Below are positions 31,335 to 42,890 of a DNA stretch of 64,000 nucleotides, one piece after another. Every line of letters starts with the position of its first letter. The first letter of the stretch is position 1. The stretch spans positions 868,001 through 932,000 of the forward strand of contig CANTFL010000086.1 of NCBI GenBank assembly GCA_947650285.1. The letters are read 5' to 3'. The notes beneath the pieces are model-generated. The model saw only the letters and a program-made list of their open reading frames with translations. It was not told the origin of the DNA and did no database searches. The translations under genes and the position numbers were made by a program. This DNA is from Hyaloperonospora brassicae. Its lineage: Eukaryota > Oomycota > Peronosporomycetes > Peronosporales > Peronosporaceae.

Positions 31335-33992
31335 ATGCAGAGTCGACCGCAGTCCGAGGGGAGCACCGACTTCCTGAGCGGCCACGCGCCTCGACGGCCA
31401 GTGGCGAACCCCTTTGCCGCAACCACAGCGCTGTATCAACGCCACTATGAGCCATTGCCGTCGTCAGCGGCGAGCGCGTTGCAGCGTTCCGTTCCTCTGG
31501 CGGACCCGTTGGGTCCGAGTTACAGCCACCACTTGTACATGTCGCTGGAACGCGAGTGGCAGACCCCACTGGGCCTCAGTGCGCCTCCCGCGTACAAGCA
31601 GCACAGGTGTTGTTACGACAGCAACAGGGGCGTGGGAGCGAGTGGGGGCGTTCTGGACCCAATTTTGGGCAGAAGTGGCCTCGACGCAGCAACAGGTGCA
31701 CTGTCCGAGATGGATATGGCTACGGCCGATCATCGAGTGCTGCACGACGGGCACACTGGATCGACGAAAAGCGTGGCAGGTGAGTTGGCAGAGCTCCTCC
31801 CGAGTCTACCGACGGCACCAGAGCTGTCGCCGTCACGAGCGCAGACCACGTACGAGCAATCGCTGGCGCCATCGACCGTGTTGTCCGTCGATTCGACAGT
31901 TAGTGTCTTGGTGGACGCAGCCTACACGGAACTCAGCGAGCCACGGGACCCGAAATTGAAAACCGAGAAAATTGCCTCCCACCGAAAAGTGCGGTGCAAG
32001 TTCCCGGACTGTCCCAATCGCGCTCGAGTGTCTCAGTACTTTGGGAATTTCTGCAATCGGCACGTGATTGTCGCCCCATGTGGGTTTCCTGGCTGTCGGG
32101 AAAAGGCTATGGACCACGCTGCCATGTGCTTGAAGCATCTGAAGCTGGGCAAAGAAGCACTCAACAAAGTGTTGACTACCCGCACGCAAAATGTTCCCGT
32201 GTGTCGAACGCAGGGGTGCTTTAAGAACGATCAAGGCAGAGGATACTGCCGTGGCCACGAAAACCTGATGATGGCGACTGGACGCTTGCCCGTGCACGTC
32301 AGCAGGCGCCGTCTCAACAGTGCGTACACCATGTGCAGCTATCCCGAGTGTACGAAGCATTCTCAGCGGCGTCACTTGTGCCGGACGCACGGAAACCTCC
32401 TCGTTAAGCAAGCCCAAGGGCTGGCAGACCAACCAGGAGCTACTGAAAGTTTCGAGGACATTTTGGCCAGGATGGAAAAGGATATGCGTCAATGCACTTG
32501 GGCAAACTGCACGAAAAACTCGCAGCGAGATCGACTGTGCACTACGCACTATAACGAGAAGCAGACCCTGCAACGGGATGGTGGGACGCCAATGATTTCT
32601 GATGTGGGTGCGGCAATAGTAAGTGAAGAAAACGGTGGAACAGGTTGGCGGGACGGTGCTGAAGACGGCCATGTCCAGGCTATTGTACAGACCGACTACA
32701 AGGAATCAAGTTGCGAAGTTCTCCCGTATGCGGTGGAGTCGTCGGTGGGGCATCTGAAGGAGGTTCAGGACCTGATCCCGAGTCGAAAAAGACGTGATTG
32801 CGACCCATTTTTATCCAGTGCATCTGCCGGAGTGGTGGTGGGGGGCAACGGTTGTGAACAAAGGCAAGCGTCATATGCGACCACTACAAGCACGGCATGC
32901 GCAAACACAATGTGCAATCGGGGGAGCTACGGTAGTGACTACTGTGGCGGATGCCAGAAAATGTTTTCGCTTCTTGTAGTACCGGTGCACGAAAACATGG
33001 CTGGTACCTCAGGATACCCGTATAGAATTGCAGCTGACAGCTGTGGACAATTTGCAGGAAATGACTCGATTTGCCGTGCTGCAAAATGGGGGCAAGAACC
33101 GGCTCGCGGTGGACCATCCGCATCGCATTTTCGACCATCCGGAACAGGTTCGATGCCAGTGGACCAGGTAAACTTGACCGCGCAGACGCAAAGACAAGAG
33201 TGGGAGTTGACAGAGGTACCAGCGACCACTGTTGCAGAAGCGACACAAGCCACTCCGACACGGTCCGGCAGGACAAAGAAATACTACTGCAAAATTGATG
33301 GATGCGACAAACAAGCTCAACGGCGGAGCTTCTGCAAGCGCCACTACCGTCTTCACGCAAGTGCCCCAACTGAAAGGTCCGAGCCAGAACCCGAACCCAG
33401 CAGTTTTGCAACAGAACTGCACCACGCGGTTTTCTCTCGACCAGCCATAGCCTGTCACTTTCGCGGGTGCTCGCAACTCGCTCGCCCGGGCGCGTCGTTG
33501 TGTCCGGCACACGCCGAATCGACGCCCGAGCCCGAACCCGAACCTAGCGGCTTTGCAGGTAGGCTGCACCACTCGGTATTCTTCCACCCAAGCATAGCCT
33601 GCCACTTTCTCGGGTGTTCGCAGCTCGCTAGGTCGGGCACGTCGCTCTGCTCGGCACATGCCGAAGCGACATTTTGCTGGCAGCCTGGATGCGAAAACCT
33701 CGTAAGCCGCGGTCGATTTTGCGGGTTCCACGGCTTCCGGAAACAGTGTGCCTACGCAGACTGCACGAAGAGTTCAGAACAAGACGGAAGTGGCTGCAAA
33801 GACCACGCGAACGCTCCGAAATGCCGCCACGAATTTTGTGATAAGTTCGTCGTAAAGTCGGAGATGTGCCGTTTGCACCAGAGAAGCTGCCAGGACTTTC
33901 CATGTGCCCTGTGCCGGCTACATGCGCTTTCTCCGAGTAGATTTGCGGCCGGCATTGACGCGAGTGTTGGCAACGGAGCCGATACAATGTAA
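31335..33992 (+). CDS. WRKY19-like CxxxxC/CxxH zinc-knuckle repeat protein
   Basis: 885 aa, ATG start, single exon. Residues 1-215 have no recognised domain. From about 220 to 870 there are roughly eleven copies of C-x4-C-x(8-13)-C-x2-H, for example CKFPDC...CNRH, CGFPGC...CLKH, CSYPEC...CRTH, CTWANC...CTTH, CKIDGC...CKRH and CWQPGC...CGFH. This is the repeat seen in proteins annotated WRKY19-like in plants and oomycetes; no WRKYGQK motif is present, so that name is misleading. Each unit probably binds one zinc. A nuclear regulatory role is assumed from the family only. Two adjacent units are a recent internal duplication (33379-33666). Confidence 0.7.
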   Translation: MQSRPQSEGSTDFLSGHAPRRPVANPFAATTALYQRHYEPLPSSAASALQRSVPLADPLGPSYSHHLYMSLEREWQTPLGLSAPPAYKQHRCCYDSNRGVGASGGVLDPILGRSGLDAATGALSEMDMATADHRVLHDGHTGSTKSVAGELAELLPSLPTAPELSPSRAQTTYEQSLAPSTVLSVDSTVSVLVDAAYTELSEPRDPKLKTEKIASHRKVRCKFPDCPNRARVSQYFGNFCNRHVIVAPCGFPGCREKAMDHAAMCLKHLKLGKEALNKVLTTRTQNVPVCRTQGCFKNDQGRGYCRGHENLMMATGRLPVHVSRRRLNSAYTMCSYPECTKHSQRRHLCRTHGNLLVKQAQGLADQPGATESFEDILARMEKDMRQCTWANCTKNSQRDRLCTTHYNEKQTLQRDGGTPMISDVGAAIVSEENGGTGWRDGAEDGHVQAIVQTDYKESSCEVLPYAVESSVGHLKEVQDLIPSRKRRDCDPFLSSASAGVVVGGNGCEQRQASYATTTSTACANTMCNRGSYGSDYCGGCQKMFSLLVVPVHENMAGTSGYPYRIAADSCGQFAGNDSICRAAKWGQEPARGGPSASHFRPSGTGSMPVDQVNLTAQTQRQEWELTEVPATTVAEATQATPTRSGRTKKYYCKIDGCDKQAQRRSFCKRHYRLHASAPTERSEPEPEPSSFATELHHAVFSRPAIACHFRGCSQLARPGASLCPAHAESTPEPEPEPSGFAGRLHHSVFFHPSIACHFLGCSQLARSGTSLCSAHAEATFCWQPGCENLVSRGRFCGFHGFRKQCAYADCTKSSEQDGSGCKDHANAPKCRHEFCDKFVVKSEMCRLHQRSCQDFPCALCRLHALSPSRFAAGIDASVGNGADTM
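33379..33666 (+). repeat. Internal tandem duplication in the zinc-knuckle gene
   Basis: Two adjacent blocks of about 47-48 codons each encode an EPEPEPS run, an F..xLHH(A/S)VF segment and a CHFxGCSQLAR zinc knuckle ending in AHAE. The blocks are strongly alike at the DNA level, indicating a fairly recent in-frame duplication. Confidence 0.8.
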
Positions 33993-34457
33993 AAGTGGCT
34001 TCACCGACGTCAATGTGGTAGCGTCCTGTTGTTAGCTGCGGACTGCGGCTACTGTGTGTGTGTGTGTGCAGCATTTGTACATAGCAATGTCGTGTCAAGT
34101 TTCTCCATGTTCGTGTTGTTTATCGCTGCAATCGCTTTGTCGTTTGCGCCTATCTTGTCACTGATTGTCCGAAAGGCGTAATCAATCCATGTGAGACAGT
34201 GTGATCAGTCAAGTTGACGCAAGTTGTAGCAACGGCAGAATTGATGCCCGCACTCCAGACAGGACGCCCGCAATGCTCATATTAGAAGCCAATATTTCTA
34301 ACAAATCGTGCGTGCAGCCCGTTTAGAAACGACGTCTCTTTTTTATCAACTCGTTTTCTACTCTCGATCGATACACACTTGGTTTGCGTCTCGAAAAACC
34401 GGTACTACCGGTTCTGTACCCCACGCCGCAATCGAGCTCATTGCAGCAGGACTCGTC
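33993..34457. promoter_or_regulatory. Intergenic spacer upstream of the TMEM135-like gene
   Basis: 465 bp holding the 3' flank of the zinc-knuckle gene and the promoter of the next gene; both are on the plus strand. A short TGTG run is at about 34055-34068. No other element recognised. Confidence 0.4.
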
Positions 34458-36262
34458 ATGGAGCGCGTCTACTCGGCGTTCTTCGCGTCCGAGCGACGCA
34501 ACGACTCGCGCGAGCTCACGGCGGCGTCTCTTGCGTGTCACAACGAGACGCTGAAGCGCTCGGATGGACCGCCGCAGCGTACGTGCGGTAGCGAAAGCGA
34601 CCGACGACGTCGCGAAGATAGCGACAAGAGACTGAGCGAATCGATTCCCGAAGCCATGCGACACGCAGCCGCGCGACGCCAGGAGCTCTGCAACCTGACG
34701 ACCGACTGGAAGCGCTACTTCAAGAACGATCTGGAAGCGGCGTGTCAGGCCGCGGCACGAGCTTTTGTCTTGGCGTACGGCGCCAAAGCGTTTACGGCTG
34801 TGCTATTGGCTTCGCGAAAGTGGAGCAGTCTCGAGTACGGCTACGCTGACGCGGCGAGGCTCTTGTTGCGACGCGATACGCTGCGATTTGGCGCTTTCTT
34901 TGGGACGTTAGTGGGGACGTTTCGCGTCACGGAACTTGCGGCGCGCGCGGCTCGAGGCGGACAGCGAGATGCGATCACTTTGGCCATTGCTGGCTTCGTG
35001 TCTGGCTCGGCGTTGTTGCTGGATTCACCAGCGAGGCGAACGACCGTTTCGCTGTACATTTTCGTACGCATGGTGGACGTCGTGTGTCGCCATTTGACGT
35101 CCAGCGGCGTCTTGCCGACGTGGCGGTACTCCTCCGAGATGCTCTTTGCCATGAGCAATGCGGCAATTCTGTATGCCTTCGTGGTAGATCCGAGCTTGTT
35201 ACCCGAGGTGAGTCGTTTTTGCGTTTCTTTTTTTGTCAGCTCTTTCTTTGCTGCCGTCAATATCGCCACTGATATCGTTGTTGTTGTTGTTGCTGTTGTT
35301 GCTGTTGTCGATGGGTGATGCTGACGCTATGACGGTTTGCGTGTACTCTTTGCTTTGCAAGAACTATTACCAATGGATTTGTCGGATCGGCGCCGTCAAT
35401 CATCATGGCTTAGAATACACTGTGCGCCAGCGTATGCGTGGTGCACTAGACGCCCATGGAAACGCGTTGTCGTTTCGTCCGTGCCAACCTCACTACCACA
35501 TGTACGCTCTCCACGATCTTGCCAAGTCAGTGTGACTGCGTTTGGATGTGGTGATAACGATGAGCGCCGTGCGTTGTTGTCTGAATTGCCTTGCAGGGAG
35601 TCCTGTGTGACGCACGCAATCAAGGAATGGATCAACGGCTTGGGGAGGTCATTGCAAATCTACCTTCCGGTACATTTTCTTCCGGCTATGATTTTTCGCT
35701 TTCAGCAGCTTCGAGGAGCTCCAGCGAGCACAACCGCCCGCATCTCCTACGCAGCACTACGCTCCTCAGCGTTTCTTACGTCGTATCAGGTTCGGGTGTT
35801 TTGCGACGAGAACTAGCACACAAGTGCGCTGATACGAATGCGTTGTTGCTCGTTCAGACGGTGGCGAAGTTGGTGATATGCATGGCTCGCAACGCGTTAC
35901 GCCGAGACGAAGCTGCCGCGCCGCTGGCTGCTGGAGTGAGTGCATTACTATTGATGCAGGTTGTGTGCAAGTCTGCGGATCTAACGCATAAACGTTTATG
36001 CCCATGTCAGATTGCAACGGGTGGCGCTTTGTTCTTTGAACACACCAAGCGCCGCTTCGAACTCATGCTGTACTGTTTGCCACGCGCAATCGACATTGTG
36101 TGGCAACTGCTGAAGCGCCGTGGCATTGTGCGCTACGTGAAGCACAGTGAAGTAGTGCTGTTTTGCCTCTCGATGTCGCTGATCATGTCAAGCCCGGCGC
36201 GTTATTTTAAGCCGCCATACCTTCAGATTCTACGATTTATATTCGGAGGCGACATCATTTGA
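34458..36262 (+). CDS. TMEM135-like membrane protein, five exons
   Basis: Exons 34458-35207, 35362-35525, 35597-35789, 35858-35935 and 36011-36262 give 478 aa, close to the usual length of TMEM135 proteins. All introns are GT-AG (154, 71, 68 and 75 bp) and phases match. Upstream in-frame sequence has no ATG before 34458. The family shows two similar halves, each with a hydrophobic segment followed by a motif. Half one has LRFGAFFGTLVGTFR, IAGFVSGSALLLDSPARRTT and FVRMVDVVCR. Half two has VICMARNALRRDEAAAPLAAG, ALFFEHTKRRFELMLYCLPR and DIVWQLLKRRG, then FKPPYLQILRF at the end. TMEM135 is linked to mitochondrial fission and peroxisomes. The gene ends 102 bp from the convergent carboxypeptidase gene. 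Confidence 0.8.
35208..35361 (+). other. Intron 1 of the TMEM135-like gene, GTT-rich
   Basis: GTGAGT donor, TTGCAAG acceptor; contains a GTT/GCT triplet tract at about 35277-35312. Unspliced reading ends in TGA within the intron. Confidence 0.75.
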
Positions 36263-36364
36263 AGTGCTGGCTTGCAACACGGAGGAACACAGTCAACTCA
36301 CAGCAGGTCGCGTGCTAGTAGTACTTCGCACCCAGTTGGCTTATTGGTAAGATACACTACTTAC

Positions 36365-38053
36365 TTACGCCTTCAGGTCGTTCAGGACAAACAAATCGAG
36401 CATCTGCTTTGCCTCCTTGGGCTTGCTCGCCGGCACGAGATGACCCGCGCCTTTCACAGTAACGTACGTGAGCCCCTGGAACAGCTCGACGAAGCCACCC
36501 GTTTGGTTCGAGCCCTTCTCCACATACGTCCAAGCCGAGCGCGGGGCAAGGCGAGGAAGACCCATCGATTCTACTGCCCATAGCCCACCCAGAGCATTAC
36601 AGACGAAATCGGCGTCGCCGTGATAGATCACGCCCTCCACTCCCGCGTCAAGTAGCTGGCGCCACAGCTGCGTCACTTCAAAGTTGAGTGTTGCTGTGTA
36701 CTTCAACATCAGGGAACGCTCGAACAGCGAGCGATCGATACCGAAGATCGAGCTCAGCATATTCAACGAAGTCGTCGTAAGGGCACTGCCATCCCAGTGC
36801 GCGAGTCCCGGGGAAACATGCAGTGCGTCACGGACCGCGGCTGAGTTAAAGTAGGACTCAATATGCGGCATCTCAATGCACATTCCCATCGTACTGCCAA
36901 TCGGGTGCGGTAGTGTACCAGGAGCTGTGGGTGTTAAAGCCCGCTGTACGAGTCGGCCGATGTCCTCCTCAAGTGAGCCAGCGCACGAGCCATACACGTC
37001 GTAGATGTTAACGCGGTCTTTCACTAACGCCGTGATCACGTCCGTCGTAACGGATGTGCAGTCCGAGCTAACCCCAGCAGTACCTGGCAATGCGACACCG
37101 GTCTTTTCGAACTCGTGGAAGTTGGGGCAGCTCGAGCGGACCTTCTTGTACTTTTCCGTGCTGAGAAGGCCATGATAGTATGCAAACATGACGGACGACA
37201 ATCCCGAGTACTCGTTCACCCCGTTGCCCACCACGAACTTTTTCAGATTGATCCGTTCCGATAGGTGTGCAGCAGCCGCGTTCCCTTTCAGAATGGCCAA
37301 TGCCGTCGTGGGTACATAGACTCCACCATAGCTCTCTCCAGAAACGACCAAGTCATTTGCTCGAAGCCAGGGGAACTTTGCAAAAAACTGTTGCAACGCG
37401 TCGTACAGGTCTTGAGCTTGTGAGAGATCGTCGGCCTCGTACACCCCGCTGGCGTTGTAGCTGAATCCGACGCCCACTGGAGACTCCACACAGAGCAAAT
37501 TGGCTCGTTGGTTCCACGCAAAAGCGTTCACTCGCAGCGTCCTCCCGTCTTCGTTGATCAGTAGTGGCCCGTTCTCTGAGAAGCAGCCAGCGAGCGAGCT
37601 ACTTCCTGGCCCCCCGTTGAGCCACAACAGCACTGGGTCCGTCCGGGGCGTGGCACTCTGCGACTCAGCCAGAAAGTAAAAAGCTTGACCTCCGTTTGCC
37701 AGTGGCAAATAGCCCGAGAAGAGCCGCGACGTGTACGTACTGGGCTTGCCAGCAAGTGTCAAGATCTCGTCGGACAAGCCCGTGGAGAGCTCGCTCGGTA
37801 GGCCCACGAGACCTGCGTCGACCGAGTCCGGGATGGAAGCTGTACTGGCCACGCGTTCGCCCATTCGAAGGCCAGTTCCCGTCTGTAGCGAGCGCTGAAG
37901 TGCTACCACGAGGCTCCCAACAGCTACGAACAGGAGACACGAGACGCCGTAGCGGATATAGCGGCGGTTCGAGGCGGACAGCAGATCGCGCGCGGGTGGC
38001 GACGACTGGTCGGCCGAGTGGAGGCCACGCACGAGTGACGCCGTCTCGCGCAT
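36365..38053 (-). CDS. Serine carboxypeptidase, family S10, membrane-anchored
   Basis: 562 aa, ATG start, single exon. A short basic cytoplasmic N-terminus precedes one hydrophobic segment (about 36-53), so the protein is a type II membrane or signal-anchored secreted protein. Catalytic motifs: oxyanion WLNGGPGSSS, nucleophile G-E-S241-Y-G-G, acid in GDAD (D482), and base in GAGH538LVP. All triad residues are present, so the enzyme should cleave C-terminal residues from peptides at acid pH, in vacuole or outside the cell. Several Cys in the mature part fit disulfides of this family. The strand is opposite to the TMEM135-like gene and the two are convergent. S10 peptidases are often secreted in oomycetes, but no effector motif such as RXLR was seen. 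Confidence 0.9.
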   Translation of the reverse strand: MRETASLVRGLHSADQSSPPARDLLSASNRRYIRYGVSCLLFVAVGSLVVALQRSLQTGTGLRMGERVASTASIPDSVDAGLVGLPSELSTGLSDEILTLAGKPSTYTSRLFSGYLPLANGGQAFYFLAESQSATPRTDPVLLWLNGGPGSSSLAGCFSENGPLLINEDGRTLRVNAFAWNQRANLLCVESPVGVGFSYNASGVYEADDLSQAQDLYDALQQFFAKFPWLRANDLVVSGESYGGVYVPTTALAILKGNAAAAHLSERINLKKFVVGNGVNEYSGLSSVMFAYYHGLLSTEKYKKVRSSCPNFHEFEKTGVALPGTAGVSSDCTSVTTDVITALVKDRVNIYDVYGSCAGSLEEDIGRLVQRALTPTAPGTLPHPIGSTMGMCIEMPHIESYFNSAAVRDALHVSPGLAHWDGSALTTTSLNMLSSIFGIDRSLFERSLMLKYTATLNFEVTQLWRQLLDAGVEGVIYHGDADFVCNALGGLWAVESMGLPRLAPRSAWTYVEKGSNQTGGFVELFQGLTYVTVKGAGHLVPASKPKEAKQMLDLFVLNDLKA

Positions 38054-41000
38054 CGGGTCGGGGGAGTCGATGCGTTTGTGGCGGGCGCTTGAGGGGGGCG
38101 CTTGATGGGGTGGAGAGCTGAGTCAGCAGTAATGAGTGGTCAAATGACTGGCAATGGGTGAACAAGAGTTGTGTTTGACAAGTGTATGGAGGGCTGTTCC
38201 GTAAACAAACCGCTTAGTGAACAAGGGCACAACCCAATCAGCTGTCCTTTCGCTACTTTAGACCGCTACGAATAAGATTGTGCGGGAAAGCGTGCGGCTT
38301 GTTTCGTCAACAAACCGATGAGTAAACAAGGGCGCAACCCAAGCAGCTGTTGTTTCACTACTTTTGACTGCTCAGAATTCAGATTGTGCGGGAAACGGTT
38401 CGGCTTGTTGTTGCGCGGTCACGAGTCCGTCCCGTAAAGTACCTGTATAAGTATCCGTTTGGCAATGTATGTGTGGCCTGCTTTGGTACACAGTCTTAAC
38501 GACGAATAGCATCGAAACAATGAACCAGACCTGCCTTTCGACAAGAGAAGAACCTGTCGAAACAGATATGGTCGACAATCTGCATCAGATCACGGAGGGT
38601 GTCGATGAACACAGCAATCCGCAGTACTGTGTAGCAGCCGTCTGTTTTGCTGTACCAGCCAACATGATATGGGAACGCGCAGACATACGCACCACAACTA
38701 CATCAATATAAACGGGCTGAGTCGAGCAACCTTCCGCGACGCAAAGTGTATGTAGCACCGATTGGTTCCCGTGAATGACTCAATGGCATTTGAGCTCGAA
38801 GATGGGCGACTGAAACGCTTTTTTGCTCTGTAACGGTTGCAGTGCTCACGTGCCGAGTATTCAGATCGCAGTCAGCTTAGGGACACATCGGCCCTCCGTC
38901 CTTCAGTTTACATGAGCTCGAAGCTGCATTTTTTCGATGATTGGCTTACTAATGATCAATCTACTACCCCTTCATCCGCCTTTTCTGGCAACAAGTAGAT
39001 GGTAAGCAATCCGATCCCGACAAGACAGAAGATATTTTTAAGCAATACAGGCTAGCAGTTCTCGCATATATAGATATTAATCAAGCAGATGACCATCTCC
39101 AGCTGCTTTCAGCATTGCTAGATCCGGTGTGTAGCCCCCAGTCCAAGGAAGAGCTAGGTACTGCCAGCCACGCAAGAGGAGGCTCTTACCACGACATTTG
39201 ATACTTGTTAACACGATAATGTAATTTATAAATTTTCTTGACTTATGTGTTCAGCCATATACCAGCTACCGATTGGCTAAAACGGTAGCTTTCTATAAAT
39301 AAAGCTTCTTCTTGTTGAGCTTGGTAAACTGATGCTTTTATTCGAGGTCTTCCCGACGATCGCATTGTAGAGAGCACATCATCATATCGTCGTTGAAGAC
39401 GACCTGTCGGATGACGAGGTCGTCAAAGATTTGGACTACATAATGATGACCTTGCCACAAAATGAAGAAAATTATATTGGGTAAAGCAAAGCTCGCCGAT
39501 TGTTTCAAAAGAGACTATAGGTCTTACAATACAGTAACAGCAGCGCATGTATAAGGACTTTTGTAAACAAGAGTGGTGAGTATCGGTATGTAGATGTCGG
39601 GTAGCAGATCACGAGGAATTTTCGGCACTCTACGGGCTTGGAATAACCCCGAGCCATTTATATCGAATAAGATAGATTTTCGGCCACACTCGAAAAATAA
39701 ACAGATTTTTTTGGATCTACTCGAAAACTAATGTAATTAAAAAGGCATACACGACAATATTGTAAATGAAGAAAGATACTACAAAATAATTCGACAAATA
39801 TATGTTGCACTAAAAAAACAACAACAAAAACACTATATGATAAGAGAGTAATATGATAGTGTACGAGATAAGAAATTTATGCACCACTGATGTATACCAT
39901 ACGAGCCCATATATCCGAGCTTGAGATCAATCACGAATATTGGTGTACTCGCTGATATTCACACAGCTGTAGTAGCAAATCGAATAAGAAAAAGCCTTCT
40001 CCGTGATGCGGTAGTTCCACCGAGGTGAACCTGTTACATGGTAATAGTATAAAATATTTGCGAATAAGGAATATCACATTGAAGTATCCTCGTAGAATAT
40101 CATAGAACACAGTGAATTTCTTGCGGTGATCCACGGGCCTACTTATTGGTTGATGCATGGAATGATATCACACATCAATCGCTGCTTGACGCGTGCAATG
40201 GGTGGTGAGTAGACGTCGCGATACATGTTCTAATCTTAATATGATAAAGCTAGGACTTCAAAAGAAGCCGCTATTCACCCTCACTTTTCGCTAACCATCA
40301 ATCACCCCCATTTTACCAAGCATCTGCATACCTCTCTCGCGCTGTAATTGGCTAAATGCAAACTGATAAACATATTAATTAAATGCAAATTTTGCGTGAT
40401 CTAAATCCTCGTTGAAATGTGGTCATGCACAAAATCAACTTTTGTCCTTTATGTATTACAGACGACTCTCCGCAAGCGCTACCATGTCCAGATACTGCTC
40501 ATTTACATTAGGTGGACATCTAAAGTGCTTTCATTCGTCCTCAGCACTTAGATCAGTAAAATGTACCAATTCAGTCCCTGCGGAAGTTGGTAGAGGTTGC
40601 AGAAATCTTCTTCAGTTGTGTCCTGCTTCTCTGCAGTTGCCCTATCGACGTACTGGCCGCAAAGAATTTTTCGCAACTTCAAACTGCGAAAGATCCCGCT
40701 GAGTAGAACTCAGCGACTAATGATGTCCAATCGATTGACGTGTGAACCCCCAGTGGCCATGTGAAGCGCTGCTTGGCGCTTCAGCAGAAGCTTATCGTGC
40801 GTCGTTCTTGGACACGGAAGTGCCCGAGTGCAACGTGGTGTTCCATCGCAAGAAGCAGGAATTTCTCGTGGCGGGGACGCCCATTTGCGAGTGTTGCGCC
40901 ATGCTGGACCGATGGTTTAGAGGCCTTCGCTGCGGGGCAGCTCATCGAGATGGTCAAGGATAACTCGCTGCCTGTGCATTTTCCCTCTTCAAATTCTTCT

Positions 41001-41390
41001 TGGATGCGCTTCATTTTTTTCCACAATTGGGGTGGGTGCTATATGCATCACTTCTTGTCGAGGAGGCTGCAACAACCACCAGTGTGCATCAACATCCTTG
41101 AGGGCTAGCACCTTTGTCGGTCTAGATGGTACTGCTGCTGCTTCATTTGATGCTTGTGGTCGAAAATCGTGCCAGCACGGCACCCTAATGTTTGTAGTAA
41201 ACATGCCGTGACATTCCACATCGTTATTCTCATTGTTCTATATGGACGTACCGAGTCGCATTTTGTACTCTTTAAACGCTATCTTTAAAGCTGCAGCAGA
41301 GACCTTGCAGGTCACAGCATAAAAATGCCGACCCGTAGCCGAGCCTTGTTGACGCCCGTTCCCTACCTGTTTGCAGTCTGATATTTGCAA
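38054..41390. other. Gene-poor AT-rich region with decayed fragments
   Basis: About 130 bp is imperfectly duplicated near 38190-38270 and 38300-38400 (shared words TAAACAAGGGC, CAACCCAA, CAGCTGT and TTGTGCGGGAAA). Short out-of-frame coding-like pieces at about 40412-40702 and 40742-41108 could be a very old pseudogene: two frames of the same stretch both carry plausible peptide runs. No domain was recognised. Confidence 0.4.
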
Positions 41391-41398
41391 GCTGATTA

Positions 41399-42640
41399 TC
41401 ACAAGCAAGCTGGCGAGCGTCTTCCATTGTCAGAAAAATCCCCCGTAGACACAGTTATCCATGACTTGACTGCTGTATGCGCGCTTTCAACGCGCGAAGT
41501 TGTTGTATGACCAAAATGCAGCGTATAATAGATAAGCGCTGCTACAAACCGGTCCTTGTACAGAAAACAAGTCTCTTCAAGATAATAACGACATGGAGAG
41601 GAAATCGCTTTTATCCTAGCCAATCATCGATTGTGTTCAATAGATGTTTTCTATCGCACCAAGCTGTTCCAGTGCTTTTCATGAACTTTGAAGGCCGCAA
41701 AGCTTGCAAATGTATTCCATTGCCGGTCAATTTGTTTTGCTGATGTGCCACTGGCACGAATGAAAATTGACGTTGCCATCATCTAAAAATACATTAGACA
41801 AAGAAGGCATCAATGTCAATTCACGATCAGTGACACACGTCTTTGTTACCACAAAAAAGCTGCTAAAACCTGCTGTATATGCCGTAACACCCGAAGGTAA
41901 TCTTTCGCACGTTCCCTAGACATGAAAAAGTACACAAATGTAAATGTTCGGTTCGCGGCCGTGACTCCCACAACGTGCATCAAAGGCAAAAAAAACGATT
42001 GGTCTTGTATGTTGAGTCGATCACTCAAAACTATCCAGCGCGAAATCGGCGTCAACTTGCTTGAATGGAAGGAGAGGTAATCAGTAAGTGTGTCAATTCT
42101 CGTTGATCATTCGAAATTAACAAAATACGGCGCATCAGGGCGGCCTTCAAGTCCATCAAGTAGAGCAACAAGCGGGTAGCGACTAGCTAGGATGCGAGAC
42201 CGCTCTACTTGCTTGGCAGTGTATACATCTCGGGGAATTATTGTTATTTCACGACGGCGTATTGCAGCCACTATTCGGGCAGGTTTCTGTCGGTCAACTG
42301 AAGCTTGAATTATTCCTTCGCGTTGCCATTTATTCAGCGCGCATAGTTGCGAGTGAACGACTGGATCGGTGAAGGGTTCGTCATCTTTATTGTGGATGCC
42401 AACTTAAACTTCCCATTGAGCTTCTTGTTCAACTCGTAGAACAGGACATTTGAGAAATATAGCCTGTCCCACATCTAGATCGAACAAGATTGTGCTGATT
42501 AAATGTGGAGCTTGCTGCCTCTTTTGGTGCTCATGAACACGGCAAAGTAACAGCTTTGGTGTCACATTCTTTCTTGTTCCCGATTCGCATAGTGTGCAGA
42601 ATAGTCACAATGCAGCCTTTCTCAGCGAGAAGTGAATTAA
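41399..42640 (-). pseudogene. MULE transposase pseudogene
   Basis: Minus-strand pieces in different frames resemble Mutator-like transposases. About 42110-42420 reads as a RDVYTAKQVERSR-type segment with LVALL. Frame 41846-42055 has LMHVVGVTAANRTF, followed by a phenylalanine-rich strand and a tryptophan at the far end. Frame 41399-41623 has HFGHTTTSRVESAHTAVK, the conserved C-terminal block of oomycete MULE/FAR1-like proteins. Stops and frame changes separate the pieces and the DDE core is not intact. The order of blocks matches one transposase. It lies just left of, but outside, the TIR element at 42891. Confidence 0.65.
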
Positions 42641-42890
42641 GAGCAGCACGCGCAATTTATAGAGTAGCATAGGTGGTGTTGATATGTTCATTACAACGAC
42701 TCATGCTGATATGAGCGTTGTTCCATACGTAGATGCCTGTGTAACAAAAGAGCAATCATTGGTACCGAGCAAGAGTAGTATGAGTGCGTTCAATTCATTG
42801 GGCCATCACAATTTTACAAAATGGGGTGAGTGCTGTTTAGCGAAAAGCGACTCCCACTAAGAAACCATAAAGTATTTAGGATTAATCATA

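Noticed and set aside
31335..33992. True WRKY transcription factor
   Set aside because: The Cys/His repeat resembles the part of proteins labelled WRKY19, but no WRKYGQK DNA-binding motif is present.
36365..38053. Secreted RXLR or Crinkler effector
   Set aside because: The protein is a full S10 peptidase with an N-terminal anchor; no RXLR-EER or LFLAK motif was seen here or elsewhere in the gene island.
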